A stretch of 64,000 nt of DNA, taken from the NCBI RefSeq assembly GCF_018861005.1, contig NZ_JAHKQL010000004.1, positions 367,459 through 431,458 of the forward strand. The letters are read 5' to 3'. The notes beneath the pieces were generated by a model. That model did no database searches. It was not told the DNA's origin and saw only the letters and a list, made by a program, of their open reading frames with translations. Origin of the DNA: Polaribacter vadi. GTDB taxonomy: Bacteria > Bacteroidota > Bacteroidia > Flavobacteriales > Flavobacteriaceae. Below are positions 43,902-48,727 of the stretch, piece after piece. The translations under genes were made by a program, and so were the position numbers. The first letter of the stretch is position 1. Every line of letters starts with the position of its first letter.

Positions 43902-44629
43902 AATTCTATTCTTCCTTTTTTCCATTGATATGGAATATTTTCAATGATAAAACTATTAGCCAAAACACAATTTTTCAATTGTAATTTATTTAAAAAATTG
44001 AAATGATAATCTTCTACTTTTAACGGTTTTGGTTTCCAGTTTTGCCTTACTCCTTCAATTATTAAAACCTCTTTCGTTCCTTTATTATAAGTAAACGTAA
44101 AAGGTAAAGGGCCTGCAAATTTTCTTGCTTCTTTCCAATTTAAAAAAGGCGAATTTGGTGGCAATTCTACTTCTTCTACTGTTTTGTTTACTTGTATCTT
44201 AAAATCTGATTTTTTAGAAAATATATTTATAATATCATTTTCATTTTTCACATTTATATCTGTAGTTGTATAATTATAATGTGTAAAAATATTCCCTCTA
44301 AAAGTCATTTTTGGGCTATCTGTTTCTGATTTTAAAATGTACAAACCTCTTAATCTTTTTCCTTTACTGTTTGTATATCTCACACAAACACGATAACCTA
44401 TTAAGAAAAAATCATTTCCCACAAACTTAGGAAACCCTTTAGGTTTTAAGCCTTTTGTTTGCACCATTGCAATTGCTATAAATGCCCATTTATCTTGAAA
44501 AGTATCTAATGTTAAACAATCAGGAATTAAAGATTCTAATTGTTCTTTTGGAACTGCAAATGTTAAAACAGTAGAACTTTCAAAAAAAGCTTCCACTGCA
44601 AATGGGTGATTTTTAAATTTTTTAAACAT
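43892..44629 (-). CDS. DUF2071 (YqjF-like) protein
   Basis: A 245-aa protein related to DUF2071, which has an acetoacetate-decarboxylase-like fold. The start KNHPFAVEAFFESSTVLTFAVPKEQLESLIPDCLTLDTF and WAFIAIAMVQTKGLKPKGFPKFVGNDFFLIGYRVCVRY are typical, followed by RLRGLYILKSETDSPKMTFRGNIFTHYNY. Function is unknown. It overlaps the upstream DoxX-like gene by 8 bases and the downstream methyltransferase by 10, so translation of the three is coupled. Confidence 0.82.
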   Translation of the reverse strand: MFKKFKNHPFAVEAFFESSTVLTFAVPKEQLESLIPDCLTLDTFQDKWAFIAIAMVQTKGLKPKGFPKFVGNDFFLIGYRVCVRYTNSKGKRLRGLYILKSETDSPKMTFRGNIFTHYNYTTTDINVKNENDIINIFSKKSDFKIQVNKTVEEVELPPNSPFLNWKEARKFAGPLPFTFTYNKGTKEVLIIEGVRQNWKPKPLKVEDYHFNFLNKLQLKNCVLANSFIIENIPYQWKKGRIELWK

Positions 44630-44996
44630 AATCTTTATTTTTAATTATGAATTCTTTGTAATACACAATTGAGCAAAAAAACAATGCAAATAGAATATTC
44701 AATTTCCCAAAAAGTAATATATCTTCTGCCATAATAAATTCTATAACATTCATAGTAATTACAATTGCGATTTGTGTAATACTGTTTATCCTTGATTTAA
44801 TTCCTGATAAAATCCAAATTGTCATCAAAATTTCTAAAATTCCAATTGTAAAAGTTATTTCTCTAGAATACTTTTCATTTAAAATTCTGCCAACAATTTC
44901 TTGATGTCTTTGTGTAAAATTTAAGGTTTTGCAGAAAAATCCGTTTATGAACCAAACAAAAGCAATCAAATTTGTAAATAGTTTCTTAGTTTTCAT
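44622..44996 (-). CDS. DoxX-like family membrane protein
   Basis: A 124-aa membrane protein with four helices. The start FTNLIAFVWFINGFFCKTLNFTQRHQEIVGRILNE matches the DoxX-like family (V-W-x-x-x-G-x-x-x-K-x-L-x-x-x-P/x-R-H-x-x-I-V), and GILEILMTIWILSG is the typical second block. The acidic residue in helix 3/4 (NVIEFIMAED) is conserved in relatives. It overlaps the gene before it by 11 bases and the DUF2071 gene after it by 8. DoxX-like and DUF2071 genes often occur together; their joint role is unknown. Confidence 0.8.
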   Translation of the reverse strand: MKTKKLFTNLIAFVWFINGFFCKTLNFTQRHQEIVGRILNEKYSREITFTIGILEILMTIWILSGIKSRINSITQIAIVITMNVIEFIMAEDILLFGKLNILFALFFCSIVYYKEFIIKNKDYV

Positions 44997-45336
44997 TTTC
45001 TTCTCTTATAGATTCTAAAATAAATGTAAAGAAACCAGCAATACTCAAAGGAATTAAAATATAAAAAACAAAACCGTAAAAATCGCTATTAGGGTTTATT
45101 AAATCTAAAAACCACAATAACCCATATGCAATTACAAAACACCAATAAATTATTTGTTGTTGAATTCTACTCTGATTAATTCTATTATATAAGAACATTA
45201 AAAAAATTGCTGTTAGTAATTGAAAACCTCCTAAAATAATTTGAGCCATTAACCCTAAAAATATAGTTGCATAAAGTATTATTGTTGCTCCAAAAATAAA
45301 TCGATTTAAATAAACCAAATAAATTATATATTTCAT
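44986..45336 (-). CDS. Four-helix membrane protein, unknown function
   Basis: A 116-aa integral membrane protein (helices near 5-25, 28-50, 62-80, 85-107: IILYATIFLGLMAQIILGGFQLL, IYWCFVIAYGLLWFLDLI, GFVFYILIPLSIAGFFTFIL) ending in an acidic tail SIREENEN. No family recognised. It is the first gene after the regulator, with an operator-like palindrome 16 bases upstream. Confidence 0.7.
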   Translation of the reverse strand: MKYIIYLVYLNRFIFGATIILYATIFLGLMAQIILGGFQLLTAIFLMFLYNRINQSRIQQQIIYWCFVIAYGLLWFLDLINPNSDFYGFVFYILIPLSIAGFFTFILESIREENEN

Positions 45337-45351
45337 AATTATAATTTTAAA

Positions 45352-45373
45352 ACTTTCAGAATTTATTGAAAGT
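45352..45373. promoter_or_regulatory. Operator-like palindrome, copy 1 (before the membrane-protein operon)
   Basis: ACTTTCA-N8-TGAAAGT, perfect 7-bp arms, 22 bp. It starts 15 bases upstream of the 45336 start codon. It has the same arms and spacer as 45920-45941 except for one base. Confidence 0.68.
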
Positions 45374-45389
45374 TTATAGTCAAATTTTT

Positions 45390-45893
45390 TTACTTTTTTA
45401 CAATTTTGGTAAAGTTTGATAAAAGCCAGTGTTCATCAGCTTTAATCGTTTTGTCTAAAATATTATTTACTGTTGTGGTTACTTTAGATAAATCGTTTAA
45501 AACCTTTTTAAATTCTAGAGCTTCTTCAGAATCGTCTTCGATTTCTTGCAAATCAGCTAAAACTTTTAAAACAGGCTCTACTTCTCTTCTTTTACGTTCT
45601 TTGGTGATTTGTTTAAACAATTCCCAAATATCTTTGGTTGCTACAAAAAATTCTTTTCGTTCACCAATTACCAATTCTTTTTGTACAATTCCCCAGTCAA
45701 TTAAAGCTCTAACATTCATATTTACATTACCTCTAGAAATCTGTAAAGTTTCCATAATATCTTCTGCAGACAAAGGCTTTGTAGAAACTAATAATAACGC
45801 ATGTACTTGAGCCATTGTTTTATTAACTCCCCAAGAAGTAGCTAAACTTCCCCAAGTATGAATATATTTTAATTTTGCATCTTCTAATACCAT
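45390..45893 (-). CDS. GbsR/MarR-type transcriptional regulator
   Basis: A 167-aa winged-helix regulator of the GbsR group. Its start KLKYIHTWGSLATSWGVNKTMAQVHALLLVSTKPLSAEDIMETLQISRGNVNMNVRALIDWGIVQK is diagnostic (helix-turn-helix at about 42-68). A helical dimerisation region ends LLSNFTKIVKK. In other bacteria GbsR-type proteins are repressors that respond to small molecules. Two copies of one palindrome, before this gene (45920-45941) and before the following operon (45352-45373), make autorepression plus operon control likely. Confidence 0.9.
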   Translation of the reverse strand: MVLEDAKLKYIHTWGSLATSWGVNKTMAQVHALLLVSTKPLSAEDIMETLQISRGNVNMNVRALIDWGIVQKELVIGERKEFFVATKDIWELFKQITKERKRREVEPVLKVLADLQEIEDDSEEALEFKKVLNDLSKVTTTVNNILDKTIKADEHWLLSNFTKIVKK

Positions 45894-45897
45894 ACAT

Positions 45898-45905
45898 CAA
45901 ATATA
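45898..45905 (-). promoter_or_regulatory. GbsR-type regulator promoter -7 box
   Basis: The minus strand reads TATATTTG (TAnnTTTG), only 4 bases before the ATG, predicting a leaderless mRNA. The palindrome at 45920-45941 begins 14 bases upstream and covers the -33 position. Confidence 0.55.
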
Positions 45906-45919
45906 CAACTTATTTCTAA

Positions 45920-45941
45920 ACTTTCAATAATTATTGAAAAT
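45920..45941. promoter_or_regulatory. Operator-like palindrome, copy 2 (before the regulator)
   Basis: ACTTTCA-N8-TGAAAAT. The inner 18 bp (45922-45939) form a perfect palindrome. It overlaps the -33 position of the regulator promoter, where binding would block RNA polymerase. Confidence 0.68.
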
Positions 45942-45971
45942 AAAATAATTTTATAGAATTGATAAGTTATT

Positions 45972-45979
45972 TATCTTTC
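45972..45979 (+). promoter_or_regulatory. Possible -7 box of the 45999 gene
   Basis: TATCTTTC, one mismatch to TAnnTTTG, 19 bases before the ATG. Confidence 0.35.
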
Positions 45980-45998
45980 CTTAAAAATTAAATACATA

Positions 45999-46526
45999 AT
46001 GAAATTATTAGGAATAGGTTCAAGAATAGAACACGCAACATATGGAACAGGAGTTGTAACCAATGTTACCAGCAAACATTATTGGGTAACTTTTATAAAA
46101 GACGGATTAGAAACCATAGATATTGACAGCGATTTTGAAGTAATTGAAGCTGTAGAAGATGAAGTTGATACGATTAGTTTTTACGAAGTTGAAAAATCAC
46201 TCAAAAGTTTATTACAAAAATGGAGCGATGTTACAGAAATAGCACCAATTGCAGATAGATGGAAAAAAGGAACCTTAATTTTTAGGTCAGCAGATTCTAA
46301 TTTAGCTGATAAAGAAATACCCATTGATACGTTTTTTCATAAGATTGTAATGGTTAGAGATCGAATTCGTGTTATGGAGCAAAAAATTAACTCAAGCAAG
46401 ACCTTAGACGATCAAGATAAAATTGATTTGCAACAATACATCACCAGAATTTATGGAAGTTTAACCACTTTTAATGTATTATTTAAAGTGAAATCTGATC
46501 AATTTGTAGGTTCAAGATCTAAATAA
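45999..46526 (+). CDS. Conserved hypothetical protein with KOW/CarD-like N-terminus
   Basis: A 175-aa soluble protein. The first 50 residues (GIGSRIEHATYGTGVVTNVTSKHYWVTFIKDGLETIDI) look like a small SH3/KOW-type beta barrel: G-x-x-V-x-H-x-x-Y-G-x-G-V-V. The rest is helical and charged (FYEVEKSLKSLLQKW, FFHKIVMVRDRIRVMEQKIN). I recognise it as a conserved Bacteroidota protein but know no function. Its TAA stop is embedded in the ECF-style promoter of the next gene. Confidence 0.7.
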   Translation: MKLLGIGSRIEHATYGTGVVTNVTSKHYWVTFIKDGLETIDIDSDFEVIEAVEDEVDTISFYEVEKSLKSLLQKWSDVTEIAPIADRWKKGTLIFRSADSNLADKEIPIDTFFHKIVMVRDRIRVMEQKINSSKTLDDQDKIDLQQYITRIYGSLTTFNVLFKVKSDQFVGSRSK

Positions 46527-46556
46527 TGCATCTTTTTTGATGATAACTCGTCTATT
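46527..46556 (+). promoter_or_regulatory. ECF-style promoter, copy 1 (DUF3703 gene)
   Basis: TGCATC (46527-46532), exactly 17 bases, GTCTATT (46550-46556), 11 bases before the ATG at 46568. The 15-mer TAATGCATCTTTTTT is identical to that of copy 2. No TAnnTTTG box lies here. Confidence 0.6.
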
Positions 46557-46567
46557 TTTAAAACAAA

Positions 46568-46903
46568 ATGGATAATCAAAATTTAAAAACAGCATATTAT
46601 CATCAACTAAAATTAGGTAAACAGGCTTTAAAACTAAAAAATTTTGAAGCTTCTTTTTATCATTTAGAAAATGCACATATTTTAGGGCAGAAACATTTAA
46701 TTAGACATACAATTAGTCATTATTGGATGTTGAATTTTGGCATAAAGACTAAAAACATCAAAGAAAGTATTGGTCAAATTATTAGATTAATAGCTTCTCT
46801 CCTATTTACATTAATTTGGGTTCCTAAAGGAAATACAGGAGGTGCAGATGTTTCACCTATCAAAATAATGACGATTAGAAAAGAACTAAAAAAATATTTT
46901 TAA
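46568..46903 (+). CDS. DUF3703 protein
   Basis: A 111-aa soluble protein. The helical start LKTAYYHQLKLGKQALKLKNFEASFYHLENAHILGQKHLIRHTISHYWMLNFGIK matches DUF3703, with the H-L-E-x-A-H-I-L-G-Q and R-H-x-x-x-H-x-x-M-L blocks. A hydrophobic stretch (RLIASLLFTLIWVPKGNTGGADVSP) follows. The His-rich helices suggest metal binding (inference); the family has no proven function. It sits between an ECF-style promoter and the Cys-rich peptide gene that has the same promoter. Confidence 0.82.
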   Translation: MDNQNLKTAYYHQLKLGKQALKLKNFEASFYHLENAHILGQKHLIRHTISHYWMLNFGIKTKNIKESIGQIIRLIASLLFTLIWVPKGNTGGADVSPIKIMTIRKELKKYF

Positions 46904-46908
46904 TTTAA

Positions 46909-46938
46909 TGCATCTTTTTTAAAGTTTTACTGTCTATT
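46909..46938 (+). promoter_or_regulatory. ECF-style promoter, copy 2 (Cys-rich peptide gene)
   Basis: TGCATC (46909-46914), exactly 17 bases, GTCTATT (46932-46938), 23 bases before the ATG at 46962. Same boxes and spacing as copy 1. It begins 5 bases after the DUF3703 stop, so the peptide has its own promoter. Confidence 0.62.
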
Positions 46939-46961
46939 AGATGAACATTAAAACAAATATT

Positions 46962-47066
46962 ATGAAATATAAAAACGAATGTACTTGTAATTGCAAAGGT
47001 TGTGTAACTGGAGATTGTAAAAATTGCACTTGTACAAGCTGTACTTGTACAAATTGTAACTGTTAG
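46962..47066 (+). CDS. 34-aa cysteine-rich, metallothionein-like peptide
   Basis: ATG to TAG encodes MKYKNECTCNCKGCVTGDCK then NCTCTSCTCTNCNC. Eleven of 34 residues are Cys, arranged mostly as C-x-C and C-x-x-C, with Thr, Asn and Lys between and no aromatic residue after Tyr3. This is the composition of a metallothionein-type metal-thiolate peptide, though no known family signature applies. It is too short for routine gene callers. Its own ECF-style promoter is upstream and a 22-bp hairpin terminator directly downstream, then a SigZ-type gene. Metal or thiol-stress buffering is the likely role (inference). Confidence 0.72.
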   Translation: MKYKNECTCNCKGCVTGDCKNCTCTSCTCTNCNC

Positions 47067-47075
47067 TTTTACACT

Positions 47076-47141
47076 GTTATTTCGACTTTATAAAGAACCT
47101 TCTACATTAGATTTCTTTATAAAGTTGAAATGACTTTTTTA
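47076..47141 (+). terminator. Long-stem hairpin after the Cys-rich peptide gene
   Basis: 22-bp stem GTTATTTCGACTTTATAAAG (plus AA) paired with the complementary arm at 47113-47134, two G-T pairs, 15-nt loop, then CTTTTTT. It acts as a terminator. The GTTATTTCGAC/GTTGAAATGAC ends resemble dispersed GTCATTTCGAC-type repeats, so it may derive from one. Confidence 0.75.
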
Positions 47142-47152
47142 AAATAAAAACA

Positions 47153-47692
47153 ATGACTACCAAACAAGTTTGGACAAATTATTCTCAGGATTTAAAACGA
47201 TTTATCATCAGCAAGGTAAAAGATACCACTATTGCTGAAGATATTTTACAGGATACTTTTATAAAAATCCACACCAAACTTCATACTTTAAAAGACATCA
47301 CTAAATTAAAATCTTGGTGTTTTACTGTGGCTAGAAATTCGATTTTAGATTATTGGAAAAGCACAAATCAAACCTTTGAAATTGCCAATTTTGAAGCCGA
47401 AACTGAAATCTTAGAAAATACACATACAGAACAAGATTGCTTGCGAGGTATATTAAAACACTTGCCTAAAAAATATAGAGATCCTTTGTTTTTATCAGAC
47501 ATCAAAGGATTAAAACAACAAGAAGTTGCACATCAATTAAAACAAAGTTTACCTACAACAAAATCGCAAATTCAACGAGCAAGAAAATTAATTGCACAAG
47601 GTTTTATGGATTGTTGTGGTTTTGTAATGAATGAAAAAGGCAATTTAGTTGGCGAAATTCAAGAAAAAGAAGACTGCAAAGTTTGCAATTAA
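47153..47692 (+). CDS. sigZ: RNA polymerase sigma factor SigZ
   Basis: A 179-aa group 4 sigma factor of the SigZ type. Region 2 is TNYSQDLKRFIISKVKDTTIAEDILQDTFIKIHTKL, then KLKSWCFTVARNSILDYW. Region 4 is LKHLPKKYRDPLFLSDIKGLKQQEVAHQLKQSLPTTKSQIQRARKLIAQ. The tail holds four cysteines (C154, C155, C175, C178: MDCCGFVMNEKGNLVG, EDCKVCN), a SigZ feature that could bind metal or sense thiol state. No anti-sigma gene is adjacent. It probably reads the TGCATC-N17-GTCTATT promoters just upstream (inference). Confidence 0.9.
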   Translation: MTTKQVWTNYSQDLKRFIISKVKDTTIAEDILQDTFIKIHTKLHTLKDITKLKSWCFTVARNSILDYWKSTNQTFEIANFEAETEILENTHTEQDCLRGILKHLPKKYRDPLFLSDIKGLKQQEVAHQLKQSLPTTKSQIQRARKLIAQGFMDCCGFVMNEKGNLVGEIQEKEDCKVCN

Positions 47693-47760
47693 TTTAACAA
47701 AATAAATCATCAATTTTTAATTATCTTGGGGGATAAATTTCTAATAAACTATTCTCTATT

Positions 47761-48651
47761 ATGATTGAACTAAAAAAAGAAGATATAAGTCAAGAAGTAT
47801 TTGATTTGTATGATGATTACGCACACAATAAACTTACAAGAAAACAATTTTTAGAAAAACTTTCTTTATACGCAGTTGGCGCTATTACTTTGCCTGCTTT
47901 GCTGAGTTTTGTTTCTCCAAATTATATCGATTCTATTATAGTTCAAGATGATGATCCAAGAATAGATTCTAAAATGATTACTTATGATTCGCCTAAAGGC
48001 GGATTAAAAATTGATGGTTTACTTTCTATGCCAGCAGAAACTAAAGGTAAACTTCCAGGAGTTATTGTTGTTCACGAAAATCGAGGTTTAAATCCTTATA
48101 TAAAAGATGTAGGCAAAAGAACAGCTTTAGAAGGATATATTTCTTTAGCTCCAGATGCTTTAACACCTTTAGGTGGTTACCCAGGTAATGATGATGAAGG
48201 TAGAGCAATGCAAAGAAAAAGAGATCGTTTAGAAATGCTAGAAGACTTTATTGCTGCTTATAATTATGTGAAAAATCATAAAAATTGTACTGGTAAAGTA
48301 GGTGTTGTTGGTTTTTGTTTTGGTGGTTGGATTTCTAATATGATGGCTGTGCAAGTATCAGATTTAGGTGCTGCAGTACCTTATTATGGTAGACAACCTG
48401 ATGATGGAATGGCTGCACAAATAAAAGCACCATTATTATTACAATATGGTGAATTAGACAAAAGAGTAAATGCGGGTTGGCCAGCTTTTGAGAAAGTTTT
48501 AAAAGCGAATAAAATAGAGCATACAGCTCATTTTTATCCGAATGCAAACCACGGATTTCACAACAATACCACACCAAGATTTGATAAAGAAGCTGCAGAT
48601 TTATCTTGGAAAAGAACTATTGATTTCTTTAATAAATATTTAAAAGCATAA
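47761..48651 (+). CDS. Dienelactone-hydrolase family protein
   Basis: A 296-aa alpha/beta hydrolase. An N-terminal segment with one hydrophobic helix (FLEKLSLYAVGAITLPALLSFV, about 36-58) precedes the hydrolase domain, so it may be membrane-anchored or exported; there is no twin-arginine pair. Catalytic Cys is in VGVVGFCFGGWIS, Asp in YGELDKRVNAGW and His in NANHGFHNNTTPRFD. GVIVVHENRGLNPYIKDVGKRTALEGYISLAPD is the usual oxyanion region. It follows sigZ by 68 bases. Substrate unknown. Confidence 0.9.
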   Translation: MIELKKEDISQEVFDLYDDYAHNKLTRKQFLEKLSLYAVGAITLPALLSFVSPNYIDSIIVQDDDPRIDSKMITYDSPKGGLKIDGLLSMPAETKGKLPGVIVVHENRGLNPYIKDVGKRTALEGYISLAPDALTPLGGYPGNDDEGRAMQRKRDRLEMLEDFIAAYNYVKNHKNCTGKVGVVGFCFGGWISNMMAVQVSDLGAAVPYYGRQPDDGMAAQIKAPLLLQYGELDKRVNAGWPAFEKVLKANKIEHTAHFYPNANHGFHNNTTPRFDKEAADLSWKRTIDFFNKYLKA

Positions 48652-48667
48652 AGCTAAATATTCTAAA

Positions 48668-48707
48668 ATAAAAAAGAGCGTTCGTATTACGAACGCTCTT
48701 TTTTTGT
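48668..48707. terminator. Bidirectional terminator between DLH and the M14 peptidase
   Basis: Stem AAAAAGAGCGTTCGT / ACGAACGCTCTTTTT with a 3-nt loop, T-rich on both strands, between convergent genes. Confidence 0.9.
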
Positions 48708-48727
48708 ACAAATAATACCACTTATTA

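Noticed and set aside
22258..48705. Hairpins at 22258, 25046, 26824 and 48671 as a repeat family
   Set aside because: Each has a different stem sequence and a T-run. They are ordinary gene-specific terminators.
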